A stretch of DNA of 64,000 nt. Origin: Sarcina sp034439435 (lineage in GTDB: Bacteria; Bacillota; Clostridia; Clostridiales; Clostridiaceae). The stretch covers positions 557,655 to 621,654 of the forward strand of contig NZ_JAPCKJ010000002.1 in assembly GCF_034439435.1 (NCBI RefSeq). The letters run 5' to 3'. A model generated the notes under the pieces. It ran no database searches. It saw only the letters and a list, made by a program, of their open reading frames with translations, and was not told the origin of the DNA. Positions 16,468 to 25,204 of this stretch are shown here, one piece after another. Position 1 is the stretch's first letter. The number at the start of each line of letters is the position of its first letter. Both the position numbers and the translations under genes were made by a program.

Positions 16468-18363
16468 TTATACCTTAACAATACTCTTAAAGCTTTTATT
16501 AGATATAATTGCACTTATAAAGAATATGCATATTGATACTAATACGCTTATAATAAATGTTAGATTTAAGTTTTCTGATAAGAATTTTCCTAAAGCTTGT
16601 ATTGCAAAGAAACTATGAAGAAGCCCTATTGATAGTGGAAGTATATAAAACAATGAAACTTCCTTTCTGATTGCTCTTCCTAAGTCCTTCTTTGACACTC
16701 CTATATTTTTTAGGATTTTATATTTCTCTTTATCATCATTTGCATCACTATATATCTTAATGTAAATTATACTAGCCTCTGCAAGTATAAATACTAAAAA
16801 TAGAAATGCTCCAATTGCATAGACAAGCTTTAACCATGCTACATTTTCAGTCTCATATATACCTACCTGAAAGTTGACATCATCTGTTAAATAAGGCTTT
16901 AATCCAGCGCCTAATTTATTTAATATATCTTTATCTAATAATTCTTTGTCATCTTTTACTTTAATGCCATAAAAATTTATCATTTCACCACTATTTTTCA
17001 GCTTTTCATATTGGCTATTGTTAACAACCACTGCAGGATAGTTAATTAATGATCCTAAAACCTTAAATCTTATATCACTTTCACTTACTTCAAAAGTTTT
17101 ATCACCAACAGTAACATTATTTTTCTTAACTAAACTTAATAATGTTCCTGGGCGCTGAATATATATTACCTTATCTCCTTGCACCATTTCTTTATTAACC
17201 TTTTCTAAGTCTTTTTCATATCCATTACTCTTTAATATACTGGTGAATTTATCATAAGGTAATACTATATACTTTTGTTCCCCATTTTGAATATTATCTT
17301 TAACCATTAATACATCAGTGTTTAAGTCAAATTTCTTTTCTCCTAAAACCTTTGTAACTTCCTCTGATATTTTTTCATTATTCATTGCATTTGAAGAAGA
17401 AAAAGACATTGAAAACAATTGATCATTTTCTTCGCTCATTGAATAAAGCTTTCTCATGGATACTGATGTACCTAGGACAGTAATTGTACATGCTGTTAAA
17501 ATAACTATAGTAGCATAAGTAGTACAATTCTTCTTTATTCTATAAGCTAAGTTATTAATAGTTATTATATTTTCCCCTTTATATAATATATTTTTATTGT
17601 TAATTAAAGAATTAAGAACTATTGGAATAGCAGCATAAAATAATCCATAAGTACCTATACAAACTAAAATCAATGTTTTTAAAGCATTCATTTTAGAGCT
17701 AAAGATCAAGTGATATCCATATGTAATCAATCCTATGGATACAATAGCAATAATATAAGTAAACACAGTTATTTTAGGCATTTTTTCTGTCTTTTTGCTA
17801 TCATTTAAAAGATCAATTACCTTACTACTTGCAATATTAACGAATCCCTTAATGCTCATTAACAAAAATATAGACATGAATATTAAAAATGTAACCACTA
17901 TTGAATTGACTGTAACTTCAAACTTAACATCCACATTAAAGTTAGCAACTGCAAAAACTATCATTTGAAAAAACTTAGAAAATAATACCCCAGCCCCTAT
18001 TCCAATTGCACATGAAGATAGTCCAATTAGCATCATTTCTGTAAAATATATTTTGCCGATGGTCCTTAAGTCAACTCCCATAAAAGTAAATAGCCCTATT
18101 TCCTTTTTTCTATTTCTTAAAAATACATTTGATGTGTACCATATAAAGAAAAACATAAAAATTCCTAAAACTAAACTTATCATTCTTAATATCATTTTTG
18201 TATAGGAAGCATTAAATTCACCTAAAATATTTAATGCCTCTCCATCTATAAGTATTATAAAATTATTTAAAATAATTACTGAAAATATCATTGATATAAA
18301 AAACATACTGTATGTCTTTATATTATTTTTAAAGTTATTAAAGGCAATGGAAAATATACTCAT
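16468..18363 (-). CDS. Bce-type ABC transporter permease (peptide resistance)
   Basis: A 631-residue FtsX/MacB-fold permease with the BceB layout: one helix at the N-terminus, helices 2-4, more helices at about 200-310, a large extracellular domain (about residues 310-515, between GTSVSMRKLY and NVAWLKLVYA) and three terminal helices. The large loop is the sensor/substrate region that distinguishes BceB-like permeases. The start ATG at 18363 overlaps the ATPase stop by one base. With the ATPase, kinase and regulator upstream it forms a complete antimicrobial-peptide detoxification module; in known systems the transporter also acts as the peptide sensor. The specific peptide is not known. Confidence 0.9.
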   Translation of the reverse strand: MSIFSIAFNNFKNNIKTYSMFFISMIFSVIILNNFIILIDGEALNILGEFNASYTKMILRMISLVLGIFMFFFIWYTSNVFLRNRKKEIGLFTFMGVDLRTIGKIYFTEMMLIGLSSCAIGIGAGVLFSKFFQMIVFAVANFNVDVKFEVTVNSIVVTFLIFMSIFLLMSIKGFVNIASSKVIDLLNDSKKTEKMPKITVFTYIIAIVSIGLITYGYHLIFSSKMNALKTLILVCIGTYGLFYAAIPIVLNSLINNKNILYKGENIITINNLAYRIKKNCTTYATIVILTACTITVLGTSVSMRKLYSMSEENDQLFSMSFSSSNAMNNEKISEEVTKVLGEKKFDLNTDVLMVKDNIQNGEQKYIVLPYDKFTSILKSNGYEKDLEKVNKEMVQGDKVIYIQRPGTLLSLVKKNNVTVGDKTFEVSESDIRFKVLGSLINYPAVVVNNSQYEKLKNSGEMINFYGIKVKDDKELLDKDILNKLGAGLKPYLTDDVNFQVGIYETENVAWLKLVYAIGAFLFLVFILAEASIIYIKIYSDANDDKEKYKILKNIGVSKKDLGRAIRKEVSLFYILPLSIGLLHSFFAIQALGKFLSENLNLTFIISVLVSICIFFISAIISNKSFKSIVKV

Positions 18364-19115
18364 TATTTAGCACCTCCTAAAGTTGCTAATAAATCAATTA
18401 TCTTTCCATAAAATTCTTTTCTATCCTGCCCTCTATTTAATTGGCACTTAAATTCTCCATCACTTAACATATAAACTTTTTTAGAATAACTTGCACAAAA
18501 GGCATCATGTGTAACCATTATTATAGTAGCTTTATTTTCTTCATTAACTTTCTTTAAGCATTCTAATAAATCAATAGAAGATTTAGAATCTAAAGCTCCT
18601 GTTGGTTCATCAGCAAATATAACCCTTGGCTCTGTGATTAAGGCCCTAGCTGCAGCTCCTCTTTGTTTTTGCCCTCCTGACAGTTCATAAGGATATTTCT
18701 TAAGGTGCTCTTTTAGCCCAAAAACCTCTGCCATTTTAATAACTTTTTCTTCAATTTCCTTAGTTTTCTTTCTTCCTAATGCTAATGGAAGTGCTATGTT
18801 ATCCATTAATGTCATGTTATCTAAAAGACTGTAATCTTGAAATATAAAGCCTATTTTTTCTTTTCTAATATTGGATAACTCCTTATTTTTTACCTTTGTA
18901 ACATCTATTCCATCTAAAAGTATTTCTCCTTTAGTAGGTTTGTCCAATGTCGATAATAAATTTAAGAGTGTAGTTTTACCTGCTCCTGATGGCCCCATTA
19001 TAGATAAAAACTCTCCTTCTTCAACAGATAGAGATATATTATTTAAAACCCTAGTCTTAAAGCCCTTTATGCCATAATCCTTTGATAAGTTGCTTAATTT
19101 TAATATTTCGCTCAT
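18363..19115 (-). CDS. Bce-type ABC transporter ATPase
   Basis: A 250-residue ATPase with Walker A GPSGAGKTT (about 41-49), Q-loop FQDYSLLDN, signature LSGGQKQR, Walker B VIFADEPTGALDS and H-loop MVTHD. The DEPTGALDS and ELSGGQKQR sequences are those of the MacB/LolD/BceA group. The first of two genes, it overlaps the permease start by one base. It begins 120 bases after the kinase stop, downstream of a TTACA-N4-TGTAA operator. The C-terminus (DRKEFYGKIIDLLATLGG) is the usual BceA tail. Confidence 0.93.
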   Translation of the reverse strand: MSEILKLSNLSKDYGIKGFKTRVLNNISLSVEEGEFLSIMGPSGAGKTTLLNLLSTLDKPTKGEILLDGIDVTKVKNKELSNIRKEKIGFIFQDYSLLDNMTLMDNIALPLALGRKKTKEIEEKVIKMAEVFGLKEHLKKYPYELSGGQKQRGAAARALITEPRVIFADEPTGALDSKSSIDLLECLKKVNEENKATIIMVTHDAFCASYSKKVYMLSDGEFKCQLNRGQDRKEFYGKIIDLLATLGGAK

Positions 19116-19234
19116 TCTTTTTCCTCCAAAATCAAATTTCTTATTTAGCTGAACTATTAATCAGCTTATAAGTTAATTTTAGTGGTTTTTTAATAATTAA
19201 TCCTTCACTTAACCTTACATTTAGACTTTCAATG

Positions 19235-19248
19235 TTACATTTTTGTAA
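19235..19248 (-). promoter_or_regulatory. Predicted binding site for the Bce-type response regulator
   Basis: TTACA-TTTT-TGTAA is an exact inverted repeat matching the TnACA-N4-TGTAA site described for BceR-like regulators. It lies about 120 bases upstream of the ATPase start and touches the kinase stop codon, the expected place for induction of the transporter genes. Recognition by the neighbouring regulator is inferred. Confidence 0.65.
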
Positions 19249-20260
19249 TGGTAGTATAATCAGATATTTTATTAAACCTTATTTTAAATAGAGTATATTC
19301 ATCCTTTACAGAATTAACCTCAATAAGACTCCCTAATTTATCTAAAATCTTTTTACTAAAATAAAGTCCCATTCCAGTTGATTTACATGTAGTATTTCTG
19401 CCATTAGTACCTGTAAAGCCTTTATTAAATACTCTTTCTAAATCCTCCTCTGCTATTCCAACTCCATTATCTTTTATGTTTAAGCATATATATTTCTCTG
19501 TTTCTTCCCCATAAAATTCAATTCTTCCATTTCCCTTTGAATACTTTATTGAATTATTAATGAGCTGATCTAAAACATATAAAACCCACTTTTTATCACT
19601 GTAAATGTAGTAATCAAGATTGTGCAATTTTATTTCTATATTATTTTTTATCAACATAAAGGCATTATTTTTTATTGCTTGTCTTACTATATCTTGCAAT
19701 TTTTCTTCTGAAATAAATATATCCTCTGCAGCTGCTGTTGCTCTACTTCCATACATTACTGAATTAACTAGAAAGTTGATCTTTTCAATTTCATTTTTAA
19801 TATCAGTACTAGCTTCCTCATCCTCCATACGCTCTAAAATAATAGATGTAGCGCTTATAGGAAGCTTTATTTCATGAACCCACTTAGAGATATATTCTTC
19901 CATGTCTTTAATTTGTTGTTCTTTGCTTTCTATTAAATCCAAATACTTTTTTTCTTTTTTATTTATGATATAAGTAATTATTTCTTCTTCTAGCGATTCT
20001 CCCTGAACATCATTTATATTAATATCATTGTCATCTTCCATAATTTCATATAAAGTACTGAATCTTTCTTTCCAGCTTTTATATTTAATGAAAAAACTAA
20101 CCCCATAAAAGATTATCAATATTACATCTAAATAATATATTTCTCCCATGTTGCCTTTTAATAAGTTTGATACAAAGAAATAAATATTAATGGTCAGTAA
20201 TATGCTGCAATTAAATAAAATAGTTTTTATATTTTCTTTAATAAACCTTTTTAAATTCAT
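19235..20260 (-). CDS. BceS-like intramembrane-sensing histidine kinase
   Basis: A 341-residue kinase with two transmembrane helices (about 14-34 and 43-60) separated by fewer than ten residues, so there is no extracellular sensor domain. The phosphoacceptor is His129 in KWVHEIKLP, and the ATPase domain has the N box (LINNSIKYS), G1 (IKDNGVGI), F (FNKGFTG) and G2 (TGMGLYFS) motifs. This architecture defines the intramembrane-sensing group that listens to a BceAB-type transporter. Its ATG overlaps the regulator stop as ATGA, so the two are translationally coupled. Confidence 0.93.
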   Translation of the reverse strand: MNLKRFIKENIKTILFNCSILLTINIYFFVSNLLKGNMGEIYYLDVILIIFYGVSFFIKYKSWKERFSTLYEIMEDDNDININDVQGESLEEEIITYIINKKEKKYLDLIESKEQQIKDMEEYISKWVHEIKLPISATSIILERMEDEEASTDIKNEIEKINFLVNSVMYGSRATAAAEDIFISEEKLQDIVRQAIKNNAFMLIKNNIEIKLHNLDYYIYSDKKWVLYVLDQLINNSIKYSKGNGRIEFYGEETEKYICLNIKDNGVGIAEEDLERVFNKGFTGTNGRNTTCKSTGMGLYFSKKILDKLGSLIEVNSVKDEYTLFKIRFNKISDYTTITKM

Positions 20261-20928
20261 TGTATTAAATACCCTATTCCTTTTTTAGTTTTAATGACAT
20301 CATATAATCCTAATTCCTTTATCTTAGCTCTAAGCCTTGTAATATTTACGGTTAATGTGTTGTCACTAACAAACTCATCATCATTCCATAAGCTCATCAT
20401 AAGCTTTTCTCTTGATACTACCTTCCCCTTATTTTTTATAAGTGCTGATAGTATTTTAATTTCATTTTTAGTGAGCTCTATTTCATTGTCCTTATATCTA
20501 AAAATACATCTTTCAACATCTAAAACCGCATCATTATAATAAATTAAAGAATCTGAATTAGTATAATCATAGCTTCTACGAAGTAATGCATTAATTTTTG
20601 ATATTAATACTTCCACAGAAAAAGGTTTGGTAATATAATCATCTCCACCATTATTCATTCCCATAATAATATCCATATTTGAATCTCTTGATGATAAGAA
20701 TATTATTGGCACTTTTGAAATCTCTCTTATTTTTTCGCACCAATAAAATCCATCATAAAAAGGTAAATTCACATCCATTAATATAAGACTTGGTTTTTTC
20801 TCTACAAATTCCTTTACTATATTATCAAAGTTCTCTATTAATTCCACTTCAAAAGCCCATTTTCTTAAGGATAAAGCTAACTCTCTTCCAACATCTAAGT
20901 CATCTTCAACCAACAATATTTTCTTCAA
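20257..20928 (-). CDS. BceR-like OmpR-family response regulator
   Basis: A 223-residue regulator with receiver residues D9-D10, phosphoacceptor D52 (LILMDVNLP), the switch Ser/Thr and Lys102 (YITKPF), and a C-terminal winged helix (LTKNEIKILSALIKNKGKVV, then VNITRLRAKI). TTG 20928 is chosen because GAGGTG is six bases before it; the upstream GTG 20937 is inside that site. It is the first gene of the regulator/kinase pair and should activate the downstream transporter genes through the site at 19235-19248. Confidence 0.92.
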   Translation of the reverse strand: MKKILLVEDDLDVGRELALSLRKWAFEVELIENFDNIVKEFVEKKPSLILMDVNLPFYDGFYWCEKIREISKVPIIFLSSRDSNMDIIMGMNNGGDDYITKPFSVEVLISKINALLRRSYDYTNSDSLIYYNDAVLDVERCIFRYKDNEIELTKNEIKILSALIKNKGKVVSREKLMMSLWNDDEFVSDNTLTVNITRLRAKIKELGLYDVIKTKKGIGYLIQ

Positions 20929-21106
20929 ACATCTCACCTCTTAGTCATTATCTCATTAAAATATTATCATAAATTTGCCATTTAATACATTTTATATAGG
21001 AATATCTAAGTAAATCTTTCAATTTATTCAAGTGTGCTAAGATAAGTTCTTTCAATATGTTTATCTAAGTTATTGTTAAAAGGCAGCAATTCACTGACTA
21101 TAATAA

Positions 21107-21154
21107 AATAAGTATAGCTATTAAATGATTCTACTCAATAACTATACTTATTTC
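21107..21154. terminator. Hairpin terminator with AAATAAGTATAG arms
   Basis: AAATAAGTATAGCTATT pairs with AATAACTATACTTATTT (one mismatch). It lies 45 bases past the stop of the minus-strand gene at 21199. Confidence 0.7.
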
Positions 21155-21198
21155 CTATTACACTATCACATTTTTCATTAATAACCTATTAACTATTT

Positions 21199-21636
21199 TT
21201 AGTTTTTTAATAGGTTATAAAGCCTATTTATTGATTCTCTATCCTCAAAATTATTTGATATTTTGAACATTAGATTTGGAGTATCTGTTCCTTCAAATAC
21301 TTCTTTAAATTTCTCTTTATCATTAATCATAACATCTTTTATTGCAAGAAGTAATCCAGGTAAACTATAAGCCCATTCCTCAGAAAGAATCCCATTATTT
21401 TCACTTAATATACAATAAGATTCGTGAGCTGCAACAATATTTCCATATTGTTCAGTAAAAATCATTTCATTTTCTGTGTTACCACATTTACCTGCGAATT
21501 CTTGCAAATTTTTAGTAACATTAAATGCTAACCCCTTTTTGGTCTCTTTTATCCTACTATATTGATAGATATTATAACCAAATGAAAAGATAAAAGCCAC
21601 ACATATTACTACAGAAATATACTTTAATTTTTTCAT
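21199..21636 (-). CDS. Membrane-anchored extracytoplasmic protein, unknown
   Basis: A 145-residue protein. ATG 21636 follows AGAGGTGATAAA, so the upstream TTG at 21654 is unlikely. Residues 1-25 (MKKLKYISVVICVAFIFSFG) form an uncleaved signal anchor; there is no lipobox cysteine. The remainder is a small helical domain outside the membrane, with AHESYCILSENNG and AYSLPGLLLAIKDVM. No named domain is recognised. It is monocistronic between the Bce module and the MarR gene. Confidence 0.7.
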   Translation of the reverse strand: MKKLKYISVVICVAFIFSFGYNIYQYSRIKETKKGLAFNVTKNLQEFAGKCGNTENEMIFTEQYGNIVAAHESYCILSENNGILSEEWAYSLPGLLLAIKDVMINDKEKFKEVFEGTDTPNLMFKISNNFEDRESINRLYNLLKN

Positions 21637-21867
21637 TTTATCACCTCTATTCAACTCGATTTACTAATAAAAACTATTTATTGATTTACATCAAATTATA
21701 TACTTAAATATTTTTATTTTTAAAGAATTCATAAACCTTCTCCCCCTTTAATATAAACAAAATGATTTAGCCTTTAATAATATTTTTTATTGTTTAGTTT
21801 AATATTATATTACCATGAATAGTCTTATTTTTACATAAAATCCCACAACACTTATATATAAATAAGA

Positions 21868-21899
21868 TTGTTGAAAGAGAAACAAAAGTTTAATATAAT
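21868..21899 (+). promoter_or_regulatory. marR promoter with MarR operator
   Basis: TTGAAA (21871-21876) and TATAAT (21894-21899) are 17 bases apart. The operator TTGTTGAAAGAGAAACAA (21868-21885) covers the -35 box. The same 18-base motif occurs twice before the efflux gene, so the regulator should control itself and the pump. Confidence 0.75.
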
Positions 21900-21933
21900 A
21901 TTCTTAATGAATGAAGAGATGGGAGGATAAACC

Positions 21934-22407
21934 ATGAACAAAGAGGAGCAGGTCATAAGTGGTTTTAGAGACTTATTTAACAAGATGGCTTGGCTTAATA
22001 AGTCTAAGATGGAAGACCATCTTAAAGGTTATAAGCCTTCTGAAGTGCATTGCATTGAATATATTGCAAAAAATGTAGATTGTAACGTAACGAAACTTGC
22101 AGAGTCATTTTACATGACTAGGGGTGCTATAAGTAAATTAACTAAGAAACTTATAGAAAAAGGCCTTATTGAGAGCTATCAAAAGCAGGATAACAAAAAG
22201 GAAATCTACTTTAAACTTACTGAACAAGGAAAAGCAATTAATAAAATTCATGATGATCTTCATAATGAGTTTCAAGAGCGTGATAAAGCTGTCTTTGAAG
22301 ATGTAACTGAGGAACAATTTAATGATATGATTAGCTTCGTAGAAAAATATAGAAGTCATTTAGATAAAGAAATAAAGAAGGTTGGTTTAGATGTTAAACC
22401 TGAATAA
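21934..22407 (+). CDS. MarR-family transcriptional regulator
   Basis: A 157-residue winged-helix protein. The recognition region is NVTKLAESFYMTRGAISKLT with the wing GLIESYQKQDNKKEIYFKLT, both classical MarR features; N- and C-terminal helices provide the dimer interface. It starts at ATG 21934 behind GGGAGG. It is followed by a terminator and then by a TetA-like efflux gene whose promoter carries the same operators. The likely role is ligand-relieved repression of both genes. The inducer is unknown. Confidence 0.92.
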   Translation: MNKEEQVISGFRDLFNKMAWLNKSKMEDHLKGYKPSEVHCIEYIAKNVDCNVTKLAESFYMTRGAISKLTKKLIEKGLIESYQKQDNKKEIYFKLTEQGKAINKIHDDLHNEFQERDKAVFEDVTEEQFNDMISFVEKYRSHLDKEIKKVGLDVKPE

Positions 22408-22425
22408 ATTTATATAATAACATGA

Positions 22426-22462
22426 GCAGTCCAGAGTTCTATTTAGAATGGGCTGCATTTTT
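22426..22462 (+). terminator. Terminator after marR
   Basis: GCAG-CCA and TGG-CTGC arms enclose a second short stem (TTCTATTTAGAA), followed by six T. It separates marR from the efflux gene, which has its own promoter. Confidence 0.75.
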
Positions 22463-22475
22463 TATTTTCATTATT

Positions 22476-22527
22476 TTGTTGACAAGGAAACAAAATTGAT
22501 TTATGATTATTGTTGACAAGGAAACAA
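22476..22527 (+). promoter_or_regulatory. Efflux promoter with two MarR operators
   Basis: TTGTTGACAAGGAAACAA occurs at 22476-22493 and 22510-22527, 34 bases apart. TTGACA (22479-22484) and TATGAT (22502-22507) have exact 17-base spacing, so one operator covers the -35 box and the other follows the -10 box. The geometry is that of tight repression. Confidence 0.8.
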
Positions 22528-22552
22528 TAAACGTTTTGAAAGGAGAATTTAA

Positions 22553-23797
22553 ATGTTTAAATCTAAATCATATAATGAAGAAAAGAATGGAGAAATAGTA
22601 GATAAAAAGGCTTTAACATTTGGTCTTATGTCTGTTTTTCTTTGTGGAATGGGATTTAGTATAATAGCTCCTGTTGTTCCATTTTTAGTAGAACCTTATG
22701 TGAGCAATGCTAGTGAACAAGCCTTCTTTGTTACTCTACTAACCTCTATTTATGCAGTTTGTGTATTTTTTGTAGCTCCTGGACTTGGAGCTTTAAGTGA
22801 TAGATATGGCCGTCGTCCTTTACTTTTAATATGCCTTTTAGGTTCCTCAATTGGATACTTAATCTTTGGTATAGGTGGCTCTCTATGGATGCTATTTATT
22901 GGACGCATAATAGATGGGATAACAGGTGGAAATATAAGTACCATCTTTGCATATTTTGCAGATATAACTCCTAAGGAACAAAGAACTAAATACTTTGGAT
23001 GGATAAGCGCAATTGCAGGTATAGGAGCAGCTATTGGCCCTACTCTAGGCGGTTTACTAGCAAAGTTTGGATATGCTGTACCAATGTATTTTGGAGCAAT
23101 AATCACCTTACTGAATTTTGTTTATGGAATGTTATATATGCCTGAAAGTCTTCATGAAAATAATAGACTAAAGAAAATCACTCTTGTAAGACTTAATCCA
23201 TTTACCCAACTTATGAGTGTACTTTCAATGAAGACATTAAAAAGGTTACTTATTTCAGCCTTCTTAATTTGGATACCTAACGGATCTTTACAATCAATCT
23301 TTTCACTATTTACAATGGATACTTTTAATTGGTCTCCTACATTAATAGGACTTATGTTCTCTATTATGGGAATACAGGATATTATTTCACAAGGTTTAAT
23401 AATGCCAAAACTCTTAATGAAACTTAGTGATACAAAGATAGCAATTCTAGGAATGGCCTCTGAAATCATAGGCTATGCTCTTATTGCAGCATCAGCTATT
23501 TTCACCTTCTATCCTTTTTTCATAGTTGGGATGTTTGTATTTGGTTTTGGAGATTCAATTTTTGGCCCTTCATTTAATGGAATGCTTTCTAAATCTGGAG
23601 ATTCCAGCGAGCAAGGAAGGATTCAAGGAGGTAGCCAAGCTCTTCAATCTTTAGCAAGAATAATCGGCCCTATTATTGGAGGACAAGTCTATGTATCACT
23701 TGGACATTCTGCTCCTGCTTTTATGGGTGTTATTCTTATAGGATTAGCAATACCTGTTTTATTTAAATCTACTAAGAAAAGTTCTCAACTTATATAA
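22553..23797 (+). CDS. TetA-like MFS drug efflux transporter
   Basis: A 414-residue, twelve-helix DHA1-type major facilitator. The first-loop motif A is GALSDRYGRRPLLL, motif D2-like DGITGGNIS follows helix 4, and the helix-5 motif C region IGAAIGPTLGG is the antiporter signature. These sequences resemble the TetA/Tet-efflux branch. It starts at ATG 22553 behind AAGGAG. It should exchange a drug or metabolite for protons in the cytoplasmic membrane. Control by the upstream MarR protein is indicated by three shared operators. The substrate cannot be told; tetracycline resistance should not be assumed. Confidence 0.92.
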   Translation: MFKSKSYNEEKNGEIVDKKALTFGLMSVFLCGMGFSIIAPVVPFLVEPYVSNASEQAFFVTLLTSIYAVCVFFVAPGLGALSDRYGRRPLLLICLLGSSIGYLIFGIGGSLWMLFIGRIIDGITGGNISTIFAYFADITPKEQRTKYFGWISAIAGIGAAIGPTLGGLLAKFGYAVPMYFGAIITLLNFVYGMLYMPESLHENNRLKKITLVRLNPFTQLMSVLSMKTLKRLLISAFLIWIPNGSLQSIFSLFTMDTFNWSPTLIGLMFSIMGIQDIISQGLIMPKLLMKLSDTKIAILGMASEIIGYALIAASAIFTFYPFFIVGMFVFGFGDSIFGPSFNGMLSKSGDSSEQGRIQGGSQALQSLARIIGPIIGGQVYVSLGHSAPAFMGVILIGLAIPVLFKSTKKSSQLI

Positions 23798-24106
23798 AAA
23801 CTGCTGGACTAAATGTTCATAAGCTATTTATATAAATTTAAAGAAATATGGCTCTGTTTTAAATGAGTGTTGATAACTGGATATGTCCATATAAATAAAG
23901 TATTATAGTTATACTAATAATTATACGATAATAAAGGACTTTAAAAATAGGCAACCAATATTTGTTTAATTAGCATTTATCACTGAAATTATAAACCATA
24001 AGTTATGTATAATAAAAGTATGATTAATAAACAATTGTATATTATGGCGAATAACAGATTATTTATATTTTATACTAAATTAAAAAAATTGTATGAGGTG
24101 ATTATA

Positions 24107-24382
24107 GTGGAAAACTCTTGTAAACATAAACCTAAAAATCTATTTGCACGACATTTTATTTGTAAACATTGTGGAAAGAGGATTGTCAGTAAGAACAAAC
24201 TACCGATTGCTATAGCATGTATTGCTTCCGTTATCATAAATTTATTAATAAGATATTATTTTTTTGAGGACCCTAATTTAATTATTACTGCTTTTACATT
24301 TCTAATCATAACAATTTTTTGCTTGATTTTAGGTTGGATAGGCTTGCTTTTTGTAGGATTTAAAGAAAAATTAAATTCGTAG
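24107..24382 (+). CDS. Zinc-ribbon membrane protein (cassette cargo)
   Basis: A 91-residue protein starting at GTG 24107 behind TGAGGTGAT; the upstream ATG at 24005 lacks a site and would precede the ribosome binding site. The N-terminus has C5, then FICKHCGKRIV (C-x2-C), a short zinc-ribbon-like head. It is followed by two hydrophobic segments (about 33-48 and 54-82) and a lysine tail. The head would be cytosolic. No named family is recognised. It lies inside a unit with terminal inverted repeats. Confidence 0.6.
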   Translation: MENSCKHKPKNLFARHFICKHCGKRIVSKNKLPIAIACIASVIINLLIRYYFFEDPNLIITAFTFLIITIFCLILGWIGLLFVGFKEKLNS

Positions 24383-24403
24383 TATTAAACTATTACGAAC
24401 TAT

Positions 24404-24444
24404 AATAAAATTGGACAAGTTAATTTAACTTATCTACTTTTATT
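24404..24444 (+). terminator. Imperfect palindrome after the zinc-ribbon gene
   Basis: AATAAAATTGGACAAGTTAA pairs imperfectly with the following TTTAACTTATCTACTTTTATT. It is a diverged relative of the perfect palindrome at 566-593 and sits in the same place within its cassette. Confidence 0.6.
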
Positions 24445-24632
24445 ATACCCATATATCACCATTGGTTTAAAACAGAGCCTTAAATATAATTCCTTTGTAA
24501 CTCCTTTTTGACAACAGATTTCCTTTTGAAGTGCAAATCCTTAAATTCATATTATAAATCATAACTACTTTCACATATAAAATCAAAACACAAATTCACT
24601 AAAATAATAAAAACATAAATCCAACAAAACAA

Positions 24633-24654
24633 AGGAACGTGATTTTACGTTCCT
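24633..24654 (-). terminator. Terminator of the 173-residue gene
   Basis: AGGAACGT and ACGTTCCT enclose a six-base loop; on the minus strand a T-rich run follows. It lies 29 bases past the stop at 24683. Confidence 0.8.
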
Positions 24655-24682
24655 CTACTCTTATTGAATATTAAATTTTAAT

Positions 24683-25204
24683 TTACGTATCACTATTTTT
24701 ATATAACTTTATATAATCATTCAATATCTCTTCTAGTTTTCTAATAACATCATTATTATTATTTACAATCTCATATCCCTCTGAAAATCTTTCATCACTA
24801 GAGGCATTTGTTTGAATTAACATAACTTTATTATCGACTATTACCACCTCTAAATAAGCCTCATCAGCTCCAATAAATTTAAGATTCAAAAAATTTTGCT
24901 GATTGTATTTTACTCCCTCGTATTCCTTAAGCTTTATATCACTTAATATATCCATAACTTTATTTATGGTATCACCTTTTATATTTGTGTATATCCCTGT
25001 TTCTGCAGTTTCTTCTATTATGCCCATAGCTTCTAGGCTGAAAAACTGTGTATCTTTATATTTTTCATTTAATATTACCTTTTTAAATGTACCTAAATTT
25101 CTCCCTACTCCATTATTCTTATAATACATTCTAATGGAAATAGATAATATTACTGCTAAGCAAATAACTATAAATCCTAATATTATTTTATTATTTCTTT
25201 TCAT
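24683..25204 (-). CDS. Membrane-anchored extracytoplasmic protein, unknown
   Basis: A 173-residue protein with an uncleaved signal anchor (about residues 6-24, IILGFIVICLAVILSISIRM). There is no lipobox. The rest is an alpha/beta domain outside the cell: TINKVMDILSDIKLKEYEG, then alternating strands (YLEVVIVDNKVMLIQT) and a C-terminal helix (KLEEILNDYIKLY). The pattern resembles small clostridial DUF5301-like sensor or inhibitor domains, but I cannot name it. The ribosome binding site (AAAGGCAC) is weak. Monocistronic with a clear terminator. Confidence 0.65.
   Translation of the reverse strand: MKRNNKIILGFIVICLAVILSISIRMYYKNNGVGRNLGTFKKVILNEKYKDTQFFSLEAMGIIEETAETGIYTNIKGDTINKVMDILSDIKLKEYEGVKYNQQNFLNLKFIGADEAYLEVVIVDNKVMLIQTNASSDERFSEGYEIVNNNNDVIRKLEEILNDYIKLYKNSDT

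Larger units (their letters stand above)
23850..24479 (+). mobile_element. Putative small-gene cassette B with terminal inverted repeats
   Basis: A 630-bp unit bounded by GGCTCTGTTTTAAA (23850-23863) and its exact reverse complement (24466-24479). Inside, in order: a promoter-like block with TATAAT (about 23990-24020) resembling that of cassette A, a 91-residue zinc-ribbon membrane protein gene (24107-24382), and an imperfect palindrome terminator related to the one at 566-593. There is no transposase, and target-site duplications are not clear. Mobility is inferred. Confidence 0.5.

Noticed and set aside
22750..23106. 118-codon minus-strand frame inside the MFS gene
   Set aside because: Antisense shadow of membrane-helix codons; proline and isoleucine rich, no ribosome binding site.
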